From Candidatus Caldilinea saccharophila (GTDB lineage: Bacteria; Chloroflexota; Anaerolineae; Caldilineales; Caldilineaceae): a stretch of 28,563 nt of DNA. The translations under genes and the position numbers were made by a program. Below the pieces are notes generated by a model. It was given only the letters and a program-made list of their open reading frames with translations, had not been told where the DNA came from and searched no databases. Below, piece after piece: positions 9,397 through 17,095 of this stretch. The number at the start of each line of letters is the position of its first letter. Within the stretch, counting starts at the first letter, position 1. Location of the stretch: positions 1 to 28,563 of the forward strand of contig JADJVW010000041.1 of NCBI GenBank assembly GCA_016710365.1, given 5' to 3'.

Positions 9397-10602
9397 ATGC
9401 AGCATCTCACACAGATGGAGTGGGAAATTCTGGAAGCCGAAGCGGAGGAGTGGGCACACCGCACGAGCGCGAGGCACGCCGACGAATATCAACCCCGCGG
9501 CTGGAGCCGTGCGGCGTCCCTGATCGCTACCGTCACCATCGTGGCTATGCTGGCGATGATCACCAGCCACCGGGTTCAAGTCGAAACAGAGACGAGCGCG
9601 GCTGCCATCCACCGGGAAGTAGGCGCGCTGGTGCAAGTGGAAAGCCTACACGAGTATGTGACCAATCCGGCAACGCAGGAAGAAGTCGTCATCGAGTCAA
9701 TCGCACGCAATGCCAGTGGCGTGATGGTGCGCGCAGCCGTGACCAAAACCCTGCCCATGGGGCACGTGCTTGTACGCAAGGAGACGCGTTTCTACCGGCC
9801 CTTTGCGGGTGGGTGGCAGCGTACAGCTCCGCTGCACTCCTTCTGGGGTCGGGCCACTGCGCTCGACACGGCCACCATCCACTTTGACTTTCACGAGTTG
9901 GATCGGCCCTATGTGGCCGCGGTCGCTGAACCGCTCACGACCTTTCACGGTGCGCTGCGCCAATTGCTTGGCCTGCCCGCGCTGGCGCCGTCGGCGCGGA
10001 TCACGGTGAGTATTGTCCCAGAGTATGTTGCGCCGGGTGAAATCATCCCGGACAGGTGCATCGTGCAGCCGTCATCGTTGCTGTTTGATGCGCGCCCCGA
10101 CGAAGAACTGGACGCGTTGCTCTATGCGCGTCTGCGCCATCTCATGATTGCACAGACGATGCAGGAAGCAGTCGACCAGAATCACGTCAAGGCCGCATGG
10201 TTGCCGTTGGTGGCACATCTCCAGGTTTGGATTCAAGCACACGGCGACCATCTGCCCTTGCTTGTCGAGATGAGCGATCCGTCGACGTTCTTGCCCCACG
10301 CCGATAGATGGCTATCTACTTATCGATTTACAACGCTCTTTGTCGATGATGTGGAAGATTACGCGCAAGGGTACCAAGTCTATCGCAACCAGAGTGTGGC
10401 GTCGGCCGCCCAGTCGTTTTTTGACTTTCTTGTTTTCAACCGCGGCCCGAGTTCGATCGCCAGGCTGCTCGCTGCGTTTGGCACGGCCGACACCTGGCCT
10501 GCTGTGATCGAAGAAGTTTTTGGCATGACGCTGGAGGAGATTCTGTTAGCCCGCGCTAGCTACGTCCCGACAAGCAACGAGATTGCACCGGGCAAGGAAT
10601 GA
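9397..10602 (+). CDS. Membrane-anchored protein with degenerate peptidase-MA-like domain
   Basis: A 401-residue protein. The start is ATG 9397 with GGAGGGAGG ahead; a GTG at 9391 overlaps that site. Residues 1-37 are polar and charged, 39-56 form one membrane helix, and the rest is likely outside the cell. The C-terminal third (ADRWLSTYRFTTLFVDDV... AQSFFDFLVFNRG...IARLLAAFG...W..VIEEVFGMTLEEI) resembles the C-terminal half of gluzincin-type 'peptidase MA' domains. The zinc motif HExxH expected before it is absent: the corresponding helix reads RLRHLMIAQTM. It is therefore probably a non-catalytic relative. It stands alone, with an Lrp-type regulator 182 bases downstream. Exact role unknown. 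Confidence 0.65.
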   Translation: MQHLTQMEWEILEAEAEEWAHRTSARHADEYQPRGWSRAASLIATVTIVAMLAMITSHRVQVETETSAAAIHREVGALVQVESLHEYVTNPATQEEVVIESIARNASGVMVRAAVTKTLPMGHVLVRKETRFYRPFAGGWQRTAPLHSFWGRATALDTATIHFDFHELDRPYVAAVAEPLTTFHGALRQLLGLPALAPSARITVSIVPEYVAPGEIIPDRCIVQPSSLLFDARPDEELDALLYARLRHLMIAQTMQEAVDQNHVKAAWLPLVAHLQVWIQAHGDHLPLLVEMSDPSTFLPHADRWLSTYRFTTLFVDDVEDYAQGYQVYRNQSVASAAQSFFDFLVFNRGPSSIARLLAAFGTADTWPAVIEEVFGMTLEEILLARASYVPTSNEIAPGKE

Positions 10603-10744
10603 ATCGGATCGCCACATTCTTGCCGGGCTGCTTTTGATCGTTCGTATACAAGCTCAGTTCAGGCATCCTTTCCGAAGAATCATCGGTATTATCAAAAAAT
10701 TACAGCAGAAACTATGGCATTTTCGGCGAGTTAATGAATGATCG

Positions 10745-10773
10745 TTGACGAATATCGCGGTTGGTGTTACGAT
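10745..10773 (+). promoter_or_regulatory. Sigma70-type promoter of the Lrp/AsnC gene
   Basis: TTGACG (10745-10750), a 17-base spacer and TACGAT (10768-10773). Transcription would begin near 10780, only about five bases before ATG 10785, so the mRNA would be nearly leaderless. No ribosome site precedes that ATG, which agrees. An earlier GTG at 10761 would lie inside the promoter. Confidence 0.6.
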
Positions 10774-10784
10774 CAATTTCAGCG

Positions 10785-11255
10785 ATGAACCTTGACGAAC
10801 TTGACCGCCGCATCTTGATCGAACTCCAGTGCGAGGCCCGTATTGCCAACGCCGAACTGGCGCGACGGCTGAATTTGTCGCCGCCGGCCGTTCATGCGCG
10901 CCTCAAGCGGCTGGAGGAAGAGGGGTTGGTGCGGGGGTACGTCGCCCTGCTCGACCGCGAGCGGCTGGGCTTTGACATGCTCTGCTTCATTCAGATCACG
11001 CTGCAGTTGCATCAGATTGAGCAGGTCACCGACTTCCGCGTCACGGTCCAGCAGATTCCCGAGGTGCTCGAGTGCCACCACGTCACCGGCGAGTACGACT
11101 ATCTGCTCAAAATCGTGGTGCGCAACCGCCAGGAGCTGGAGCGGCTGGTGATGGAAAAGCTGACGCCCATCCCCGGCGTGGCGCGCATCCACACCAGCCT
11201 GGTCTTTTCGGAGATCAAGACGTCGACCGCGCTGCCGCTCGCCGGCTCGGTTTGA
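10785..11255 (+). CDS. Lrp/AsnC family transcriptional regulator
   Basis: A 156-residue protein of standard length for the family. It begins MNLDELDRRILIELQ, followed by the winged-helix domain (ANAELARRLNLSPPAVHARLKRLEEEGLVRGYVALLD, about residues 21-57). The C-terminal half is the RAM/AsnC ligand-binding domain with PEVLECHHVTGEYDYLLKI, the usual V..C..VTG..D motif, and TPIPGVARIHTSLVFSEIKTSTALPL. Members sense amino acids and form octamers or dimers. The nearest metabolic gene on the same strand is tyrosine phenol-lyase at 12049, so control of aromatic amino acid breakdown is a reasonable inference, although the DUF4258/DUF2283 pair and a MITE lie between. The start is set by the promoter described at 10745-10773. 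Confidence 0.93.
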   Translation: MNLDELDRRILIELQCEARIANAELARRLNLSPPAVHARLKRLEEEGLVRGYVALLDRERLGFDMLCFIQITLQLHQIEQVTDFRVTVQQIPEVLECHHVTGEYDYLLKIVVRNRQELERLVMEKLTPIPGVARIHTSLVFSEIKTSTALPLAGSV

Positions 11256-11374
11256 AACAAGCGCAACTTGATTGCTGCCAAGATAACCCTGTTCAAATCC
11301 AGGGGACAGGAATCGTTTATATGTTCATCGAGTACATCTCAAGGCTGTGATACAATCCGTGGCAGGTGTTAGCA

Positions 11375-11614
11375 ATGCAAGTGAGATTCACGCGTCACGC
11401 CCATCAGCGCATGATTCAACGGCGCATCAACGAGCGTGACGTGCTTGACACGCTTGAATCTCCAGATGATGTGATCGATGGAGATATGGGCGAGACAATT
11501 GCAGTTCGGCGGCTTCGGTAAGACGAGCTTCGAGTTGTTTATGAAGAGTGGGCTGACGGTACATGTCTGGTGTTTACAGTGATACGAACCCCGCTTATAC
11601 AAACAAGGGAATGA
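11375..11614 (+). pseudogene. DUF4258 family gene with in-frame stop
   Basis: From ATG 11375 the frame reads MQVRFTRHAHQRMIQRRINERDVLDTLESPDDVIDGD, the typical start of DUF4258 proteins (R.T.HA..RM..R.I...DVL.TL..P). TAA at 11519-11521 interrupts it after 48 codons; the same frame goes on DELRVVYEEWADGTCLVFTVIRT to TGA 11612-11614, again typical. Around the stop, family members usually have an FG-containing turn, and the adjacent frame supplies FG here (TTC GGT). Two compensating indels, one C too many and one A too few, would therefore also explain it. The gene ends 3 bases before the DUF2283 gene, the usual partner. DUF4258/DUF2283 pairs are suspected toxin-antitoxin-like modules; unproven. 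Confidence 0.65.
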
Positions 11615-11617
11615 CGA

Positions 11618-11854
11618 ATGCAGATCGACTACGATCCTGAAGCCGATGCGGTTTATATTCGCCTTCGTGATGGTGAAGTAGCGCAAACAGTGGAGTCCAG
11701 CAAGTACATTTATGTGGACGTCGATGCCAGCGGCGTGCCGCTAGGGATTGAGATTTTGTTTGCAAAAAACATGCTTGGCGCACGCGATATGACAAGCATC
11801 ACGTTCAATGTTGCCGCCGGCTCTTCTTCTGAACTGACAACCGCAAGACCTTGA
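11618..11854 (+). CDS. DUF2283 family protein
   Basis: A 78-residue protein. The start MQIDYDPEADAVYIRLRDGEVAQTVES and the segment YVDVDASGVPLGIEILFA are the hallmark of DUF2283, small beta-rich proteins found next to DUF4258 genes. ATG 11618 is preceded by AAGGGA at 11605-11610 in the end of the DUF4258 frame, so the two are one transcription unit. The stop TGA (11852-11854) shares its last base with the direct repeat that flanks the MITE-like element, so the element landed exactly at the gene end. The last residues (SSSELTTARP) are weakly conserved. Function unproven; antitoxin-like roles have been suggested for the pair. Confidence 0.9.
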   Translation: MQIDYDPEADAVYIRLRDGEVAQTVESSKYIYVDVDASGVPLGIEILFAKNMLGARDMTSITFNVAAGSSSELTTARP

Positions 11855-11859
11855 TTCTT

Positions 11860-11994
11860 CGTAACTATTCAGCCGGGTAAGAATAGAATGCGGATCGGGC
11901 AGCTTTTCGCTGATCTGATCCGCAGCTATCTGCCCGATCCGCGTCATCCGCGTGCCATTGGTTGAACGATTCTTGTCCCGTCTGAATAGTTACG
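11860..11994. mobile_element. MITE-like element with target duplication
   Basis: A 135-base element. Its ends are inverted repeats of about 25 bases: CGTAACTATTCAG at 11860-11872 and CTGAATAGTTACG at 11982-11994 are exact, and the match continues imperfectly inward (CCGGGTAAGAAT against ATTCTTGTCCCGT). It is flanked by the direct repeat ATTCTT (11854-11859 and 11995-12000). The interior is itself palindromic (GCGGATCGGGCAG ... CTGCCCGATCCGC). It has no coding capacity, so a transposase in trans would be needed. It lies between DUF2283 and tyrosine phenol-lyase. Confidence 0.8.
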
Positions 11995-12048
11995 ATTCTT
12001 CAACCTAATTGATCGTCTGACGAACTTGATGCAAAGGAGCACACTGCC

Positions 12049-13461
12049 ATGACGCAACCGACGCCGATGACCATGGGCCAGCAGTTTGGCCGCCGCTCGT
12101 GGGCTGAGCCGTGGAAGATCAAGATGGTCGAGCCGATCAAGATGACCGACCGGCCGGGCCGTGAGCGCGCGATCCGCGACGCTGGCTACAACACCTTTCT
12201 GCTGCGCTCGGAAGATGTCTACATCGACCTGCTCACCGACAGCGGCACCAGCGCGATGAGCGACCGTCAGTGGGCCGGGATGATGCTGGGCGACGAAGCC
12301 TATGCCGGCAGCCGCAACTTCTATCACCTGGAGGAGGCGGTGCAGAACTACTACGGCTACAAATATCTCGTCCCCACGCACCAAGGCCGCGGCGCCGAAC
12401 ATCTGATCAGCCGGGCGCTGATCAAAGAGGGCGATGTCATCCCCGGCAATATGTACTTTACGACGACGCGACTACATCAGGAACTGGCCGGTGGTCGCTT
12501 TGTGGATGTGATCATCGACGAGGCGCACGACCCGGTCAGCCTCCACCCCTTCAAGGGCAACGTCGATCTGGACAAGCTCGAAGCCCTGATCAAAGAAGTC
12601 GGCGCCGAGAAGATTCCCTACGTCAGTCTGGCGGGCACGGTCAACATGGCCGGCGGCCAGCCGGTGAGCATGGCCAATGTGGCCGCGCTGCGCGCGCTGT
12701 GCGACCGCCACGGCATCCGCCTCTATCTCGACGCCACTCGCATGGCGGAGAACGCCTGGTTCATTCAGCAGCGCGAGGAGGGCTACGGCGACAAATCGGT
12801 GGCGGCCATCGTCAAGGAGTTCTGCACCTACACCGACGGCGCGTGGATGAGCGCCAAGAAGGATCACCTGGTCAACATCGGCGGCTGGCTCGCTATGAAC
12901 CATGCGGATCTCTTCGAGGCGGCGAGCAACCTGGTCGTCGTCTACGAGGGGTTGCACACCTACGGCGGCATGGCCGGCCGCGACATGGAGGCGCTCGCCA
13001 TCGGCATTGGGGAGGCGCTGCAGGACGACCACATGACCTCGCGCATCGGCCAGGTGCTCTATCTGGGCGAGCTGCTGACCGACTGGGGCATCCCCATCGT
13101 GCAGCCGGTGGGCGGCCACGCCATCTTCCTCGACGCCAAGGCGATCTACGCCCACGTCCCGCAGGATCGCTTCCCGGCGCAAACGCTGGCCGCGCAGCTC
13201 TATCTCGACTCCGGCATCCGCGCCATGGAGCGCGGCGTGGTCAGCGCCGGCCGCGACCCCGTCACCGGCGACCACCGCTACCCCAAGCTGGAGCTGGTGC
13301 GGCTGACGATCCCGCGCCGCGTCTACACACAGGCGCACATGGATGTCGTCGCCGAGGCCGTCAAGGCGGTCTACGACGAACGCGAAAAGGTGCAGGGGCT
13401 GCGCATGGTCTTCGAGCCGCAGTATCTGCGCTTTTTCCAGGCGCGCTTCGAGCCGGTGTAG
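12049..13461 (+). CDS. tpl: Tyrosine phenol-lyase
   Basis: A 470-residue PLP enzyme that splits L-tyrosine into phenol, pyruvate and ammonia (EC 4.1.99.2). It is a cytoplasmic tetramer in known cases and can run in reverse. Compared with the Citrobacter freundii enzyme, numbering is shifted by +14: Tyr85 (Y71), Arg114 (R100), Thr138 (T124), Asn199 (N185), Asp228 (D214), Arg231 (R217), Lys271 (PLP lysine K257 in SAKKDHLVNIGG), Met393 and Arg395 (M379, R381, in AMERG), Arg418 (R404), Phe462-Phe463 (F448-F449). Met/Arg at 393/395 and FF instead of the HF of tryptophanase favour tyrosine phenol-lyase over TnaA. Start ATG 12049 with AAAGGAG at 12033-12039. Its upstream space is only 54 bases to the MITE, so the promoter must be in or near that element. 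An Lrp-type regulator lies 0.8 kb upstream. Confidence 0.93.
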   Translation: MTQPTPMTMGQQFGRRSWAEPWKIKMVEPIKMTDRPGRERAIRDAGYNTFLLRSEDVYIDLLTDSGTSAMSDRQWAGMMLGDEAYAGSRNFYHLEEAVQNYYGYKYLVPTHQGRGAEHLISRALIKEGDVIPGNMYFTTTRLHQELAGGRFVDVIIDEAHDPVSLHPFKGNVDLDKLEALIKEVGAEKIPYVSLAGTVNMAGGQPVSMANVAALRALCDRHGIRLYLDATRMAENAWFIQQREEGYGDKSVAAIVKEFCTYTDGAWMSAKKDHLVNIGGWLAMNHADLFEAASNLVVVYEGLHTYGGMAGRDMEALAIGIGEALQDDHMTSRIGQVLYLGELLTDWGIPIVQPVGGHAIFLDAKAIYAHVPQDRFPAQTLAAQLYLDSGIRAMERGVVSAGRDPVTGDHRYPKLELVRLTIPRRVYTQAHMDVVAEAVKAVYDEREKVQGLRMVFEPQYLRFFQARFEPV

Positions 13462-13524
13462 ATAGGAAATAGAACGCGGATGATGCGGATTGAGCGGATG
13501 GGCGCTGAAAAACAGAACATATAC
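13462..13524. repeat. Short GCGGAT-rich repeat remnant
   Basis: Between two convergent genes, AATAGAACGCGGATGATGCGG and GCGGATGGGCGCTGAAAA resemble the interior of the element at 11860-11994 (AATAGAATGCGGATCGGGCAG). No end repeats remain. It is probably a decayed fragment of the same repeat family. No terminator is obvious. Confidence 0.35.
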
Positions 13525-16204
13525 TCAGTCAGGACGCAGGATCACCTGCCCGCACGTCCCATCCACCTGAATGATCTGTCCATCCTGGATGTGCTGGGTC
13601 GCCTGCGGCACGTTGACCACGGCGGGCAGCCCATATTCGCGCGCTACAATCGCGCCGTGCGACAGCGTCCCGCCGATCTCCAACACGACGCCACTGATGA
13701 GCGAGAAGACCGGCGTCCAGCCAGGATCGGTGGCGCGCGTGACGAGGATGTCGCCCGGCTCCAGGGCAGAGGCGCCCTCCGGCGACATCACCACGCGCGC
13801 ACGGGCCGGTGATCTGGCCCGGACTGGCGGCCATGCCGCTCAGGGTGCGGCCATCGGTTGCGGCGACGGCAACCGGCACGCCCTGCGCGTCGAGCGCGTC
13901 GGGCGTCGGCCGGGTGAACCAGTAGGTGTAGGCAGCGCGGCGATCTTCCGCAAGTCTGCACAGCTCCAACCCGGCCTTGAGCGGCTCGCCGGCCTCGACG
14001 ACGGCTGTCAGTTCCTCTGCCACCAGGAAAAAGATGTCGCCCGGCGCGGTCAGCCAATGACGCGCGGCCCAGCGCTCACCCAGCACGGCGTAGAGGTGGC
14101 GCATCGGCAGCAGCAGCTTGACGATATAATTCTGGCCGTTGTCGCGCATGCGGGTGAAACGGTGCAGCCGTCCCAGCGCCTTGCGGAAGGTCCTGCGCTG
14201 GCGTGCGTTGAGACGTGCTTCGATCTGCGCCGTCGCTGCCTCACGCCGTTGTATTGCACTTCCGCTGACCGCCGCCGGCCCAACTTCCATTGAAAAATAG
14301 GGCGTCAGCGCCTGGAGCACCTGCTCCGGCGCCTCGCTCCAACGCGGGTAGAGCAGCTCCGCCTCCACCATGCAGCGGTGGCCGTGGCGCTGCAGGAAGC
14401 GCTGCAACTGGTCGAAAAAGGGCGCGGCCGCGGGATTGTCGCGCAGCGCGGCCAGCGCTTCGGCGGGTGGCAGCGTAGAGACAACCGCTGCGAGCTCAGC
14501 CTGGCGCAGCGTCTGCGCCATCTCCCACAGATCGGGCGCAATCTCGGCGGTGATCACGCCGGAGAGACCGCTCGCCACCATCTGCGCCAGCGTGGCGTCA
14601 CCTACATGCTTGGTGAGAAAGCCTTCTATCTGCGTCAGCGCCGACATGGAGAGCGAAGTGGAGTTGGCGTGATAGGCGATATAGTCGAGGCCGCGTCGAT
14701 ACCAGACCGTGCGCGCTTCGTCGAGCAGCGCGGCATCGGGGGCGCTGCTCAGGTCGCGCGTCATAAACTCGTCGACCCAGCGGTCGATGATCGGGAAATC
14801 CGCCTCAAAGCGATTGACATTGCGTTCCCAACCCGTCGCCACTTCCCAGAACCAGGGCAGATGACGCAGCACCTGGCCGAGCCGCCAGCCTTCCGCATCG
14901 GCAGGACGCGCCGCAGGATGGGTCAGCCCACTTTCGATCAGCGGCATCGGCATGCCAAAGCCATGCGTGTAGGCGTGGAGCACTGCGCCCTCGTTGAGAT
15001 AGGCGTGGCCGTAGGCGCGTTTACACCAGCGAATCTTGCCGGCGTAGGGCGCACGCAATTTGGCGAGCATGGCGTCGGTGCTCTCCTGCGTCATCGGCTC
15101 CCAGATCGACCAGCTCAGCGGCGTGATCGGATCGGGCCAGCGTTCGCCCAGATCCTGCTGCGTCCAAAAGTCGAAGGGTTGCACAGGATAGCCATCCAGC
15201 GTCGGCCAATCGTCGTCACCCGGCGGGCCTGTTTTAATGGCTGTGGTCGTCACCGGTCGCGACTGGAGCAGGATGACCTTGCCGCCCGCCACTGCCCACT
15301 CCACATCCTGCGGCTGGCCGAACAATTCCTCCAGCGCGCGGCCAAGCTTCACCAGTTCGACCACCTCTACGGCGTCGATTGCCTGCTGGCTGCGGCGCGT
15401 CTCGTCCACTGGGACTTCATGCACGCCGGTGGCGGTCAGCGCCGTCATGAGCGCCTTTTCGCCCAGGTCCACCTGCTTGATGCGCCCGTCTGCTTTGCTG
15501 GCTGTGATGGCGTCCGGGGTGACGCGGCCGGCCACCAGCGCCTCACCTAATCCCCAGGTGGCATTGATGACCATCTCGTCATCGGCGCCAGTGATGGGGT
15601 TGACCGTAAACATCACACCGGCTGCGTCGGCGCGCGCCATCACCTGCACCACCACGGCGAGAGCAACATGCCCGGGTGCAATGCTCTGACGCGCGCGATA
15701 GGCCATGGCCCGCGCTGTCCATAGGCTGGCCCAGCAGCGCTTGACCGCGTCGAGCAGCGCGGCATCGCCGCTGATGTTGAGATAGGTGTCTTGCTGGCCG
15801 GCAAAGCTGGCGCCGGGCAGGTCTTCGGCCGTGGCGGACGAACGGACCGCAACCGGAACCCCAGCGCCCAGACTGGCATAGGCTTGCAAAATCGGTGCGA
15901 CCAATTGCTGAGGAAAGATGGCGGCAGCAAATGCCGCTTGAATCGCGGCCGAACGCTGCTCAAAGCTGGCTGCGTCGGCAGCGTCAATTCCCTGCCACTG
16001 ATCGTCAATTACGGGTGCAAGGTTGCTGCCATCGACAAGCGCCTGATAGGCGGCAGTCGTGATCACAAAACCATCTGGCGCCGGCAGCCTGGCGCGCAGC
16101 ATGGCATTCAAATTGGCGCCCTTGCCACCCGCTTCGTTTAGTGACAGTGCTGCGCCGCCCAGTGGCCGAATGATCTGTTTCCATTCAATTTGCTCTGTTA
16201 TCAT
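13525..16204 (-). CDS. PEP-synthase-like / rifampicin phosphotransferase-like enzyme, frameshifted
   Basis: About 892 residues after one repair. Domains in order: ATP-grasp PEP/pyruvate-binding domain (1 to about 325; GGKGANL near 26-32, VRSSATAEDLPGASFAGQQDT near 120-140, VEWAV...LLQSRPV at the end), a long helical middle domain, and a swivelling His domain at the end with GGTLSHGAIVAREYGLP, catalytic His at about 848. The PEP-binding TIM barrel of true PEP synthase is absent, so the layout is that of rifampicin phosphotransferase (about 860 residues), which transfers the ATP beta-phosphate to a small molecule. The break is at the GGG run 13803-13805 (CCC in the gene); dropping one base restores ITGRARVVMSPEGA. 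Its ATG overlaps the end of the TetR gene by 20 bases. The substrate is not known. Confidence 0.85.
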
Positions 16205-16841
16205 GGCTCATCTCCAAATTTTCCAGTTCAATGCCGCCTTCGTCGTTTTGCTGGGCAATGCCGTTGAGCAACGCATCGATCAGCAGATCGATCCATGCCT
16301 CCGGTGTAAAATCGGCGCGCACGTCGTCTGGCCCGTAGCGTGCAGTCACTACATAGCCGGCGGCGATGGCGTCGAGCAGGCGCATGAGCACCACGGTGGG
16401 CATCGGCCTCAATCCTGGCAGCGCCTGGATCGAGCGGACAAACTCCTGCAAGGGCGTTGTCAGCTCCGGGAAGATGCGCTGGATATTGGCGCCGCCGAAC
16501 TCGCCCAGGTCGATCTGCACCAGTTTGAGATATTCGTAGTAGCGCTGATTGAGTGGCAGCCAGGCGCGCAGATACGCACGGATCAACTCCGGCGCCGTCT
16601 CCCCGTGACAAGCAGCGAATACGGCGCGCATTTCCTCCACCGGCGCCGCCATCTCCAGTAGTTCCGTAAAGAGCGCCTCCTTGCTGGCAAAATGGTTGTA
16701 GATGCCGCCCACCGCCCGATTGCCGGCCGCTTTGGCGATGTCGCGCAGGCTGGTGCTGGCATAGCCGCGTGTGATGAAAAGTTTCCAGGCCGCATTCAAA
16801 ATTTCGGTGCGGGCATCTTCGCCTTTGGGCGTCGGCGTCAT
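16185..16841 (-). CDS. TetR/AcrR family repressor
   Basis: A 218-residue regulator. The DNA-binding domain is at residues 8-60: ARTEILNAAWKLFITRGYASTSLRDIAKAAG...GGIYNHFASKEALF, the classic TetR pattern. The rest is a helical ligand-binding domain (LIRAYLRAWLPLN... ALPGLRPMPTVVLMRLLDAIAAGY). I chose ATG 16841, which has AGGAG at 16846-16850 ahead; in-frame ATGs at 16856 and 16892 lack a site, and the last lies inside the operator. Its stop codon lies within the start of the phosphotransferase-like gene (20-base overlap), so the two are translationally coupled. A 26-bp palindrome across the start of transcription indicates self-repression and release by a ligand, perhaps the substrate of the neighbour. 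Confidence 0.9.
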   Translation of the reverse strand: MTPTPKGEDARTEILNAAWKLFITRGYASTSLRDIAKAAGNRAVGGIYNHFASKEALFTELLEMAAPVEEMRAVFAACHGETAPELIRAYLRAWLPLNQRYYEYLKLVQIDLGEFGGANIQRIFPELTTPLQEFVRSIQALPGLRPMPTVVLMRLLDAIAAGYVVTARYGPDDVRADFTPEAWIDLLIDALLNGIAQQNDEGGIELENLEMSHDNRAN

Positions 16842-16869
16842 GATTCTCCTCGCCATGCTCTCTCGTGAT

Positions 16870-16895
16870 TTTATGAATGAACGTTCGTTCATAAA
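16870..16895. promoter_or_regulatory. TetR-type operator palindrome
   Basis: A 26-base palindrome with a single mismatched pair (16878/16887), centred at 16882/16883 on AACGTT; arms TTTATGAATGAAC and GTTCGTTCATAAA. It covers the predicted transcription start of the TetR gene (about 16890) and touches the -10 region, so binding would block its own promoter. Operators of this size and symmetry are typical of TetR dimers. Confidence 0.75.
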
Positions 16896-16897
16896 TA

Positions 16898-16927
16898 ATG
16901 ATAAAGCAAACGCCGATTCCTTGTCAA
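16898..16927 (-). promoter_or_regulatory. Strong sigma70-type promoter of the TetR operon
   Basis: On the minus strand a perfect TTGACA (16922-16927), an 18-base spacer and TATCAT (16898-16903). The operator at 16870-16895 begins right after it. This near-consensus promoter would be strongly active without repressor. Confidence 0.7.
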
Positions 16928-17095
16928 AGCTCGGCGTCTCAAAGATCGAATTTTAGCCCTTTGATTGCGTGTCCGCGTCTAGCATACTCCATTCACGTAG
17001 AAGTGAGTGCTGTCCTGTCAACGCTCGATTTGGCTGCGTCTCTGCCTTCCGGTAAACTGGGAAGACATTTCTTTTTTTCTAGCGCGAGGGTTCCC

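Noticed and set aside
12049..13461. Tryptophanase (tnaA) instead of tyrosine phenol-lyase.
   Set aside because: Met393/Arg395 and Phe462-Phe463 match tyrosine phenol-lyase; tryptophanase has a His in the FF position and different residues at AMERG.
12270..13472. A 400-codon open frame overlapping tyrosine phenol-lyase on the same strand.
   Set aside because: It is the +1 shadow of tpl, Arg/Gly-rich low-complexity protein; the tpl frame has the full active site.
14378..15550. A 390-codon plus-strand frame inside the phosphotransferase-like gene.
   Set aside because: Antisense shadow; the minus-strand frame carries the conserved ATP-grasp and His domains.
16898..17095. N-terminal extension of ribonuclease Z in frame.
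   Set aside because: The family starts at MFELVFLGT; the extension covers the TetR promoter and lacks homology, and TTG 17096 has a good ribosome site.
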